Of a stretch of 64,000 nt of DNA, positions 10,928-20,472 are shown in pieces. Every line of letters starts with the position of its first letter. The first letter of the stretch is position 1. Source of the DNA: Neopestalotiopsis rosae (Eukaryota; Ascomycota; Sordariomycetes; Amphisphaeriales; Sporocadaceae); contig JALGAS010000012.1 of assembly GCA_023078685.1 (NCBI GenBank), positions 186,001 to 250,000 on the forward strand, read 5' to 3'. The notes under the pieces were generated by a model, which was given only the letters and a program-made list of their open reading frames with translations, was not told where the DNA came from and did no database searches. The translations under genes and the position numbers were made by a program.

Positions 10928-11781
10928 GGATGGAGGCGACGTAAGGATGATTGAATTCGTCAGGAATTACTTGAAAATGAAAAAGCTCGTTCTGATCTTT
11001 GTGATACGTGACGCTTGACAAATCCCATCTCGATCCTTCCTTCCCAACCTGCTACTTCTACTTCATATCCGTGGACCATCATGCAATATGGCAGCATCAC
11101 TATGTGAGGCTCCCTCCGGCCAATCTGAAACTCAATGGTTCCCTCGGATTGGGCATGCCCATGAGTCTGCCGTTGCCCACCCAACACATCCATCAACTCC
11201 CAAGACACCCATCTCACACCACGCAAAACCTGCCAGCCACGGCACTCACTCAAGTGGGCCACGTTCTTTCACCTGTTTCTTCTTTCCTTCCAATTGTTTG
11301 AGCTACCACCCACCCGCTCCCAGCTCCCTTAAGTCCCAGCACTCCCAATCACAGTCACTTTCAAGAGTCTCTGCCTCTGGAAGCTCGCCACTTGTTCCAC
11401 TATTCGCCGTCTCGTCGGCCACACAAACGACGTTCTGTCCGTTCCCGGTTCGCGTGACTTCTGGACCATATCGCATCAGCTCAGCTTGCAAAGCAACTAG
11501 GGAAAGACTGCCGTGCTTCTTTTTCCAAAAAGCTTCGTAGCAAAGGTAGAGACGAAGACTTCGCAATTTCTGTGAGGGTTGTTAGGGCAATGAGTTTGAC
11601 ATTGCCGTGCAATTGACCAAGTCCAGCGAACACCCGTCGGCGTGTTTGCAGGACCAACAACTGTTCCTGCAAGCAGTCAGCCGCTCTCTCTTGGAGACCA
11701 GTTTAAAAGCTTCGACCACAAATTGTCCTTCTCTATTCTTCCACATCCCTTCGTACCATTTTCAGTTAAGACACCTCAATC
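10928..11781. other. Intergenic before the BTB array
   Basis: The + strand is C-rich to about 11400, and overlapping short frames on both strands lack any family signature. Taken as the promoter and leader of the first BTB gene. I see no ACGCGT or CGCGTTTG element here, unlike upstream of the later copies. Confidence 0.45.
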
Positions 11782-13070
11782 ATGGCGACCAACCATGATC
11801 CCGACGACACAACCAAAGACGTGGGTGAAAGCTTCCCCCACATCTCGACGGATTGCGAATTTCTGGCAATGCTTCCTCGACACGTGGAGATCGACCCCCT
11901 TGGCGACAAGACTTTGATCGTCGGGACCAATCAGTGCAGCATTGATGCCAGCGGTGTTCACGAGCACAAGGAAGCAGTCAGCTTCCGTGTCTGCTCACGT
12001 GCTCTGGCGCGATCATCTCCGGTCATGAAGGTAATGCTCTTTGGCAACTTCCAAGAGTCGCGCCAAGACGTCGTCAGACTTCCCGAAGACGACTCTGATG
12101 CAATGGAGATACTTCTTCACGTTGTACACAACAATCCCACGCCAGCTTTCTATGTCACTGATCGGTACTACGCCTCTGCCATAAGCCAAGCTTATGAGAT
12201 CGTCGTTCTCGCGAACAAATATCTGATGACGCAACAGCTTCATCCGTGGGCTGAATCTTGGGCTTGCGTCTACACATGGTTTAGTCATAGGGGAAGAGGT
12301 GGTGATCAAGGTCAAACCCTGCGGGAAAAACAACTTTTCATTGCCTATGAATTCGGTCATGTGCAGAAGTATGAAGAGTTGCTGGCCGATCTGGCATTGT
12401 ACCACACCCGCGACCGGGACCAGTTCTCTGGAAGTATCGAACCGCCTGGCGCCTTAGGTAAGCGCCACAAAGCCGTGTCTGGGCCTTTGAATCAAACTAA
12501 TCACACTTTTTCTTTTCAGAGCGCGTCTCCATCATTCGCGAATGGCATATTGATCGCATGCTGCACCATCTCCGAAGTATCATGGCCAGTCTCTCGCATG
12601 ATGTCGACTCCGGTTAGGATCCGGACGTCGGCACTGTCTACTATTGCGATCAAGACACATCCATCGCTCGATCACAGTGTGAGACGCAAACTCTCGGTGT
12701 CCTTATAAGACACCTAGTCAGCCAAGAACTGTGGCCAATACCGGACGCAGTTGATGTGAACGAAGATATTCGGGGCCTTCATCAACGAATCGTAGCGGAC
12801 GATATCGACTCGACAGAGAAGCCGCCCCCCCTGTTTCCAGGAGGCGAGAACCATCCCCACGCGAATTGCAACATTCGCAATCGATTTGAAGCAGATTTTC
12901 GGGACACCATGCCCGAGCCCTCGGCTGAGCTTGTTAGTCTTTGGCCGTCGGATGAGTTCGTCGAATACATGCTGTCCCGGGCCAAACAGCTTGACATGTC
13001 AGATGAGGTTACGGAGCAGTACGACAATATCCAAAGAACCCGAGAAGAGGAGCGATTTGAGGAGAGTTAG
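11782..13070 (+). CDS. BTB/POZ-domain protein, array copy 1, interrupted by in-frame TAG
   Basis: Exon 1 is 11782-12457 and the intron 12458-12519 (GTAAGC...TTTTCAG, phase 1). Exon 2 begins at 12520. The BTB region (about residues 40-165) has FRVCSRALARSSPVMKVMLF, followed by LPEDDSDAMEILLHVVH and ANKYLM. In exon 2 a TAG at 12615-12617 ends translation after 257 residues. The same frame continues without another stop to 13070 and encodes the C-terminal module shared by the other copies (QTLGVLIRHL, ELWPIPDAVDV). No GT-AG intron can remove the stop while keeping frame. So either the gene makes a truncated BTB protein, or it is a young pseudogene, or the base is an error. BTB proteins commonly serve as CUL3 ligase adaptors or dimerisation partners; that role is inferred. 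Confidence 0.7.
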
Positions 13071-13577
13071 AGAAGAGACAGCGACTCCCTTGAATACGAC
13101 TCGTAATAAGCAGAAATTTGAAAGAAGAGGGAGGTAGTGTATGTTCAATACTTTCACAAAATGACCCTGATTGTCAGACGGGATGCGTCTGCCCATCGAC
13201 AAACCATGCCATTTTCAGAATGGGGGACGGAGATACGATCGAGACTTCATATATAGACAATCATAAGGACCGCTCTGCACGCGGAACATCATATGGACGG
13301 TCGCAAAGATCATGAATGGGAAATGGTCAATTTTAGTCTTATGCGTGCCACCATATTTGTGAATAATGAAAGTATGGCCCAGACTCGAATCATACTGAAC
13401 CATTAGGAATTATCAAGTGTCAGAGAAGGACCATCGCCCAGGTAAATAACCTTTAGAAGTAGCTGCAGTAGTCACATATCTATGCAGTGCAAATGCTTCA
13501 ACTTCTCTTTCCAGGATAGCGGGGCAGCAAACACTTAAAGTTGTTTCAAACGGCCAAGACCAATCACTGTGCCCACT

Positions 13578-13585
13578 CGCGTTTG
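13578..13585 (+). promoter_or_regulatory. CGCGTTTG element upstream of BTB copy 2
   Basis: The octamer CGCGTTTG lies 137 bp before the copy 2 start codon. The same octamer occurs upstream of copies 4 and 5, so it may be a shared control element of the array. By itself the match could be chance. Confidence 0.3.
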
Positions 13586-13721
13586 TGCTGCCAATTTCCG
13601 TACTTGTCAACACTTTTCTGCTCAACGCGCCGGGAACTCGAGCAGCCCCAAGCAGTGATCTATTCATCATTTTCAGCATCTTCTTCGGCATTTCCCAGCA
13701 ACAACCCAGCGAGTCGCAATC

Positions 13722-14978
13722 ATGGAATCCGAGAGTGATGACTCGATACCGATCGATATCAACACCCCCGAGTCGGTAGACGCCAGCTCACCCGACCCCA
13801 ATGTCTGTCCCTTCATAGTCACAAACCCCACCACCATCGACATTGACGAGCGCGGTGATCTGGATCTGGTCGTTAGCACGAATGAGTGTGAAATCATCAA
13901 TGGACGCCACGAGCATCAGGAGGCAATGCGTTTCCGCGTTTGCTCACGAACTCTGGCTCGATGGTCTCCTGTCATGAAGGCGATGTTATTCGGACGGTTT
14001 CGGGAGTCGACCCAGGCCGTTGTCGCGCTCCCAGACGATAATCCGGAAATCATGAAAGTTCTCCTGGACATTGCACACGGCGACTTCAAGGCTATTCTCG
14101 AGCTAGATAAGAGGCATACTGACACCTCATTGCGACACTTTCTTGCCGACGATGTATACAGTGTCATTGCTCTAGCAAACAAGTACATCATGACGAGAGC
14201 GCTCTGTCCGTGGGCATCGAGACTGATCCCGACACTGATGCCAAAAGAAGAGCAAAGCGAAGATTATTGCAGCATCGCCGACTTCCGAAGACTTGAAAAG
14301 GCTCTCTTCATTGCCTGCGAGTTTGGCCATTTCGAACTTTTTGAAGGAGCAAGCACGAGGCTGGTCTGGCTTCTCAAACGCGACCAAGAACTATTTTCTG
14401 CTTGTATTGAGCCATTCCCTTCCTTCATGGACTCATCTGCTTCTTCCGACAAGAACAATGGCACCATAGGTGAGAATAACATTATCGAACGCCCGTAAAA
14501 TCATGCTAACATGAGCTTTCCAGGACATATCCGTCATCTTCGCCTACAACTCATCGAGAGCATTCTATCACCCCTTCGTGGCCTTATTAGTGCCCTCAAG
14601 GATGGCAATGACCCAACCGGGTTGTATCATTGCGATGCTGAGTCAAAGAATACTCGGGAGCAATGCCGTATGAACACCTTGGGAGTCTTGTGGCTCTTTC
14701 TGGAACGAGAGTCTCTGTACCCTCTGCCAGATGCTAAAGACGTAGTGGACTGTCCAAGAGACCTACACCTTCGACTCATACTTCACACCATTATACCAGG
14801 CCAGGGACTGTGGTCAGATGGCCGGCCATCACATCGAGGCTGCGGGTTGCGGTACAGGTTCACCACTAGCCTTGTTCAGGCCCGGTTGAAGGAGTCGGGT
14901 TTCTATCATCCTCCGGACATGATGAAACAGGCAATGCTCGCCAGAGCGGAGGAGTTTGGTTTTCCACTGCCTGAATGA
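13722..14978 (+). CDS. BTB/POZ-domain protein, array copy 2
   Basis: Exons 13722-14469 and 14524-14978 are joined by a 54 bp phase-1 intron (GTGAGA...TTTCCAG, branch GCTAAC), giving 400 residues. The BTB fold is carried by FRVCSRTLARWSPVMKAMLF, then LPDDNPEIMKVLLDIAHG and VIALANKYIM. The C-terminal module after the intron has a C-x9-C pair, then LGVLWLFLERESLYPLPDAKDV, and ends in RAEEFGFPLPE. The N-terminus is acidic and lacks any targeting signal. Both halves are intact and all copies keep the same intron position, so this looks like a functional member of the array. It is a likely CUL3-type adaptor or homotypic dimeriser, by family knowledge only. Confidence 0.85.
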
Positions 14979-15275
14979 AGTTGAATGCAGCATTGGAACG
15001 AAGTCAAGAACAACTATTTGATATGATAATCGTTATGCCACAATGGCAAGAATTGTAGAGCAAAGGATTGGAGAAAGGTATTTGTACATAGTAGGCAGTG
15101 TGCATCAATAATATCAGTAGTAACTAGAATGAAAAATTGGCGGGGTGACAAAGCCAGTAGAAAATCTCCCTGAGGCGACAAAACATCGCGCAAACTATCG
15201 TTTGTAAAGTAGGGTTTCCTTTTATGCACTCGTCAACGGTTCCTGCCAAATTCTCAACTACACAACCCATTACAG

Positions 15276-15281
15276 ACGCGT
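15276..15281 (+). promoter_or_regulatory. ACGCGT (MCB-like) element upstream of BTB copy 3
   Basis: ACGCGT, the core bound by MBF-type (Mbp1/Swi6) cell-cycle regulators in yeasts, lies 120 bp before the copy 3 start. Copy 5 has two such cores. Functional use here is inference. Confidence 0.3.
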
Positions 15282-15400
15282 CGGGCCTCAGCCGACCTGA
15301 GATCACGACCGAACCATTCTTGTCAACCCCATTCTTCAACTCAACAAATTCAACTGCGATTCAATACTAAGAAATCCATCGCAGCTGCGAGCACGCAGTC

Positions 15401-16724
15401 ATGGCTGCAGACCGCGATTCGGTCGATCCGCCCACGGGCGAGGAGTTGCAGGCCACCCTCGGTCAGAAAAACAACTCATGCCCCTTCCTGTCCCAGATCC
15501 CAATCATTATCGATATTGACGTACGGGGTGATCGAGTTCTGGTCGTCGGCACGAACCAGTGCTCCATTGAGGAAGATGGAAGTCACAAGCATTCGGAGGC
15601 AAAGTCTTTCCGCGTCTGCTCTCGGGCTCTAGCACGCTCGTCCCCCGTTATGCGAGCAATGTTCTTCGGAAACTTCAGCGAGGCAAATCAAGATACCGTT
15701 TATCTCCCCGACGATGATCCCACCGCGATGGAAATGCTCCTGCATCTTTCCCACGGCAACCTGACTCCGGTATACGACTTCAGTTTCAGATACAATAAAA
15801 TGTATCAGCCAGCTGCCACCTTTGTGGAAAAAGCCTACGACATGGTGGCTCTCGCAAACAAGTACCTCATGTTGGAACAACTCCATGCGTGGTCGGACAC
15901 CTGGCCGCGAATATTGCTAAAGGGTGACAGACTGTTCCCTTCATGCACCTCGGCCGATAGATACAGAAAGCTGGAAAAGGCATTGTTCATCGCCAGTGAG
16001 TTCGGCCATGTACAGTTGTATGCGGTGATTTTCTCCGACCTGGTGTGGTTCCTGGAGAGAAATCAAACCCTTTTTGCAAGTAGCATAGAGCCAGAAGGCG
16101 CTGCAGGTAAGTTAGAAATCCGATACGAATTTCAGGAAATGAGTTAACTCTATTGGTGCAGATGGTCTCCGCCAGGTCCGATTGCAGCAAATCATGGGCA
16201 TTTTGAGCGCTCTGAACAAGGCAATCAACATTCTTCTCAATGACCCCCCTGATCGGTACCTTTATGACTGTGATCTGTCGTATAATTGCCAAATTGAATG
16301 TAAGGCGTATGCTCTGGGAACTCTCATGCAAAACTTGGCCCGAGAACAACTATGGCCACTTCCAGATGCTGAAAGTGTGTCTGAGAGCCTCGAAGAGTTT
16401 TACGAAAGGGTTACAGAATATTTATGGCAGAACTATAAGAAGCGGCCTGGTCACGACTGCTCTATTCCAAAGACCCTTTTGGCAGAAATCGTCGCAGCAG
16501 TTCCGAGACTCCAGGACAAGTTCCCTTGGCCACCAACACCTGTGATCGACTCATTGCTATCAAAAGCAAAGGATTCAAATTTACTTCACTATTATAATTG
16601 GTCAGAAACTAAAGGTACTGGGCTGAAGTACAATTGTACGAAGATTTGTACAATCGGCAAGAAGGATCTTGGGGGGGAGGTACAATACAAGAGTTATAAG
16701 CAGTTGAAGGCGATGCATTGGTAG
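15401..16724 (+). CDS. BTB/POZ-domain protein, array copy 3
   Basis: Exons 15401-16106 and 16162-16724 are joined by a 55 bp phase-1 intron (GTAAGT...GTGCAG, branch TTAAC), giving 422 residues. The N-terminal part carries CPFLSQIPIIIDIDVRGDRV, which precedes the BTB core FRVCSRALARSSPVMRAMFF, LPDDDPTAMEMLLHLSHG and ALANKYLM. Exon 2 has the shared module: C-x7-C, then LGTLMQNLAREQLWPLPDAESV. The protein is about 20-50 residues longer at its C-terminus than the other copies, with a basic, Lys-rich tail. The decayed copy at 17185-17660 shares that tail, so the tail predates that duplication. Confidence 0.85.
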
Positions 16725-16979
16725 AACGCTTCTCAGCTCAAGATCACTGACGAGGAATGCATAATCGGACCTGAAGAGTTGGGCCCAGTCAGCAAGCAGT
16801 TGCTAAGAACAGCATCGGTAGCAATCCCAATAAAGGTTCCTGATACCTTATTAAGAATAAGAAACTTATTGACACTTATGGATAGCTTGAAATAGATTGT
16901 ACTTCTGAGAATGCAATCGTCCAGACGTGCTACAATCACCCCACAGAAGTATCCGTACGCCCTCCATTTTGCACATTCC

Positions 16980-17160
16980 GCGGAGAATACGATATTTTCT
17001 ACGCATTACCGATTTTTAAATTTCTTGTTTTTATATATATAAATAAATGAAATTGCAAAAAACTCTTTATATAATAAATATTATATATTATACGTTTATA
17101 GCGTATAAAAATATTTATTTTATTTTTATATACCGTATTATATATAAATAAATATGGCGA
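16980..17160. repeat. AT-rich island with repeated TATATAAATAAAT ends
   Basis: About 180 bp made almost only of A and T, including many TATA and AAATAT words. The word TATATAAATAAAT occurs near both ends (about 17035 and 17143). It sits exactly between array copy 3 and the decayed copy. It could be a small mobile-element relic, RIP-altered DNA or simple-sequence expansion at a duplication joint; the sequence alone does not decide. Confidence 0.5.
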
Positions 17161-17184
17161 GTTTTAGTGTGTATGTGGGGTCGG

Positions 17185-17660
17185 TTTACCTGCGGCTCAA
17201 GTTCATCGCATCTGCATGATCGATGCAAGCCATACGCCTTGGGAGTTCTCATAAGAAATCCGAAACAGGAGTCGCTGTGGCCGCTGCCAAATTCAGAAAG
17301 CGTCACTAAGGCACCTCACGATTTTTTTTTTTTTTTGACAGGCTTAGAAAAACGCTGTAGAACGGCTAACCGATGATCCACCCTGACTGCACTATCGAAT
17401 AGGCTTTAAGCAAACAAGTCGACTCAGCAATTCCGAGACTTAAGGATATTTATATGTGGCCCCGAGACCTATAGTGAACTTATTGCTAGCGAAAGCAAAG
17501 GAGGTTGGCTTACTGCATCATTCTAATTAGTCGAAGACTGAAGGCACTGAGCTCAGTTTCAATTACACGAAGATGAAAAGGGGGATGAATACTCTCTCAT
17601 TACTAATTGGCAAGCGGCCATTGAAGGCGATGCGTTGGTAGCATCTTCTCAATGAAAGAT
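17185..17660 (+). pseudogene. Decayed copy of the BTB-gene second exon
   Basis: Reading the + strand from about 17200 gives HDRCKPYALGVLIRNPKQES followed by LWPLPNSESV, clearly matching CKAYALGTLM...LWPLPDAESV of array copy 3. After a 15-base T run (17322-17336) the match resumes in other frames. It includes CAATTCCGAGACT, a run of bases like GCGAAAGCAAAGGA and the ending AAGGCGATGCGTTGGTAG. That ending pairs with the last codons and stop of copy 3. Frameshifts and stops prevent translation, and no BTB half is present. Similarity seems to continue past the stop to about 17770. It is a partial, broken sixth copy of the array. Confidence 0.75.
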
Positions 17661-18222
17661 CACCATCATGTACATTGACTCATCGCCAAGATAGATTTCT
17701 ATTCAGTCGGTAGTGGGAATATTAGTCAATGCACCAATAGCATTCAGAATACAGGTTCATTCTAGACAAATAGAACCTCGAAACATGCTGTGATGCCACA
17801 AATGCTTGGATTTCATCTTGTGGATAAAAGCATCGTCATACATACCTGCTAAACGAATACGCAATGCATCTGGATGACTGAGACGAGATGCTGTCACATC
17901 TGCCATCGAGATTTTATATCATGATCAAAAAGTGCATAAATCTCCGGTCCTTTAAACAGTTACTTATGTATCGAGAGGACAACGCCCACTAGAATGAATA
18001 TTAAACGATCCAACCAAGGCGTTTCGCCTTGCTGGGCCACCAACCCTCGAGCTGACGAGCTGGTGTCTTCGACACACTAATTCAATGGCAGTAAAGTCTG
18101 CACGTAGACCCTGGTTAGGGTGCTATCTGGGCAGTGTTAGAGAAGGTACAAATAATATCAATTAACATGGTTTCTTGGCCTAACGGTCACTCGTTATCTA
18201 ACTCTAAATTGAAACACGCCAT

Positions 18223-18240
18223 GCGCGTTTGCAAACGCGC
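18223..18240 (+). promoter_or_regulatory. 18 bp perfect palindrome upstream of BTB copy 4
   Basis: GCGCGTTTGCAAACGCGC equals its own reverse complement and lies 217 bp before the copy 4 start. It contains CGCGTTTG on both strands. A similar CGCCTTTGCAAACGCGT occurs before copy 5. A dimeric DNA-binding protein site is likely, though the factor is unknown. Confidence 0.45.
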
Positions 18241-18456
18241 TCACTACCGATATTTTATTTCAGGCTGCCATTTTTGTTCCTACTCTGTTCTGCCAATCTT
18301 ACGGCCGACTGTACGCAGGGAAACATCCATCATCGCTCGCAAGACTTTTTCTGATCAAGTTGATCCCCACTCTACTTTCCAAGTCTCAAGTTCTTCTTTA
18401 TCACCACAGTATCACCGACGCCGCAAGCTCTTCATGAAACATACCGACCCGTAGCC

Positions 18457-19775
18457 ATGACATCCGAGGCGCTCGTCATTCACGGTGATGCCTCCACATG
18501 CTCGTTTCTGTCGCAGGTTCCTGCCGTCATCGACATTGATCAGCGGGGAGATCGAGTCCTGCACATCGATACCAACAAGTGCGAGATCGACGACGACGAC
18601 AATCACCATCACATGGAGGCAATGAGCTTCCGCGTATCCTCGCATGCCCTCTCGCAGCTGTCGCCCGTCTTTAGAGCCATGTTTTTCGGCCTTTTCCACG
18701 GGGCAGACCAGGAGATTGTCGAGCTTCCCGACGATGACCCAGAGGCGATGAAGACGCTGCTACATATTGCACACCTGCAATTCGGACCTGTCTACGAAGT
18801 TATTGACAGGAACAGACGCAAGCCTGACGATCATCGCCTTTTAGATGACGTCTACAGGATTACCGTTGTTGCAAACAAGTATCTGGCAGTTGCGCAACTC
18901 CGACCGTGGGTGTCGGGCTGGACTTCAGCACTGTTGCCCTTCGTCAGATCAAAATGGACAGCCGATCATGGTTGCGAGCGACTAGAAGAGATGGAGAAGC
19001 TGTTATTCGTTTCCAGCGAGCTCGGCTCCTATTCGATATACGAAGTCGCATTTTCCAACTTGGCCTCCTATCACTCAGTTGATCGGGAACTATTCTCAAC
19101 TTGCCTTGAGCCTCAGGACGGTGTCAAAGGTGATAACGCCTCTTCCACACATAAATATGTACAAAGCTAATATATTACAATCCAGACCAGATCTTGTTTC
19201 TCCGGTTGCGGCTGGTTGACAATATCTTGTGTGTTATGAGGGACTTCATTGACAACTGCATGGACGACAATGCAGAAACAAGTACGTACAATTGCAGTGC
19301 GACTGGACCAGTGACCCAGGTCAACTGTCGACTACACACTCTGGGAGTCATTGTGCGGCACCTGAAGAAGAAATCGATTTTTCCATTACCTGAGGCAGAG
19401 GAAATAGTCGAGGGTGTGGCACATTTGCACAATCGAATCTACCGAGACTTGTGGTCAGATCATGGACTGCACGGAGCCTGTGCAGTTCGAACGCAATTGT
19501 CCAGTGCTCTTTGGAAGGCATTTGATATGCCAGACATTTTTAATCATCTACCAACATCACAGATTCTCAGCCTATCATCGCGAGCTTCAGAGTTCGGCAT
19601 CTTGCCATTTCAAAAAGAGCTCGTCAAATCAGAGCCTAATTTCGAAGCAAGTGCACCTGCCCAGCTCAATTCCTCGGCTGGTGGATGGGGTGGATTGGAT
19701 GGATACCATGGCACGTCCAGTCATGGTGCGGACACATCACCACGGGGTTCGAACACAGGTGCAGCATGGTGGTAG
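18457..19775 (+). CDS. BTB/POZ-domain protein, array copy 4
   Basis: Exons 18457-19129 and 19186-19775 are joined by a 56 bp phase-1 intron (GTGATA...TCCAG), giving 420 residues. BTB core: FRVSSHALSQLSPVFRAMFF, LPDDDPEAMKTLLHIAHL and VVANKYLAVAQLRPW. It differs from the other copies in having S in place of the usual C in the FRVCSR motif, and an Asp/His-rich stretch (DDDDNHHH) before the core. The C-terminal module has C-x9-C, then LGVIVRHLKKKSIFPLPEAEEI. The last 45 residues are Gly/Ser/Trp-rich and end in AAWW, a tail no other copy has. Intact and probably expressed. Confidence 0.85.
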
Positions 19776-19886
19776 ATTGTAGCTCGGTTTGTCTCTGTCC
19801 CAGAGGTATTGGCAACTGTCAAGTAGGGGTTTGGACCTGAGTGGATATGCATCAAGAAGATGCACTGGTATGATATGGGACTAAGC

Positions 19887-19911
19887 AAAAAAAAAAAAAA
19901 AAAAAAAAAAA
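19887..19911 (+). repeat. Poly-A homopolymer of 25 bases
   Basis: A run of 25 A lies 111 bp after the copy 4 stop codon. It has the position of a polyadenylated 3' end, but copy 4 keeps its intron and so is not a retrocopy. I see no retroelement next to it. Confidence 0.85.
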
Positions 19912-20181
19912 GCCCCAAGAAAAGGCCGATGAGACGTAATGCCTGAATAAAGAGTCACATCATGTAAATGGCTTCATTGGTGCTCTATTGTATCTCGATT
20001 ATTTTCAAGGTGAAGCTGCTTGGGCACATGTCCCTCGATAACCTGTGAAATAACTACAGTGAAATAAGCTGGGCCGTCAATATCCCAGCACAGCAGTTGT
20101 TAACTTTTGTTTTCTCCGAGCTGGCAAACCAGTGTAGTTGACGCACTACTTCCACGGTCAGCAACTCACGCGCCTTTGCAA

Positions 20182-20199
20182 ACGCGTTTGTTAACGCGT
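20182..20199 (+). promoter_or_regulatory. Paired ACGCGT elements upstream of BTB copy 5
   Basis: ACGCGT occurs at 20182-20187 and 20194-20199, each followed by TTG, 12 bp apart (about one helical turn). Just before it is CGCCTTTGCAA. This resembles clustered MCB boxes of yeast G1/S genes and the palindrome before copy 4. It is 274 bp before the start codon. Confidence 0.4.
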
Positions 20200-20348
20200 T
20201 TGTAAGGTTTGCAGGCAGCTGTCTTTGTTTCTTTCCTTCACCGAAAAGCCTGCATGTGAAAACTCTTCACACCTTAAAATGAGTTGATTCCACGCGACTG
20301 TTCAAGTTTCCACTCCTTCCCAAATCAACACACATCCTTTTCTTCCGA

Positions 20349-20420
20349 GATCACCACAACATCTTCTTCTTTCCAGATCACCACAACATCTTCTTCTTTC
20401 CGGATCACCAAAACATCCTC
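20349..20420 (+). repeat. 27 bp tandem repeat in the leader of BTB copy 5
   Basis: Two nearly identical 27 bp units (20349-20375 and 20376-20402) and a third, partial and diverged unit follow one another. The unit begins GATCACCACAACATC and is CT-rich. It lies just before the copy 5 ATG in what should be the 5' leader. An upstream in-frame reading would make it a Ser/Thr 9-residue repeat, but the conserved start is downstream. Confidence 0.8.
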
Positions 20421-20472
20421 AACGCTTCGCTTCCTCCGTCCATCTCAATATCATATATATCGAATCGCAGTC

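Noticed and set aside
12458..12617. Longer or second intron removing the TAG of BTB copy 1
   Set aside because: The acceptor GGTTAG would need a phase-0 donor; the only candidates give a 15 bp intron or a donor at the very start of exon 2, neither plausible.
18457..19911. BTB copy 4 plus poly-A as a processed retrocopy
   Set aside because: Copy 4 keeps the intron at the shared position, so it did not come from spliced mRNA.
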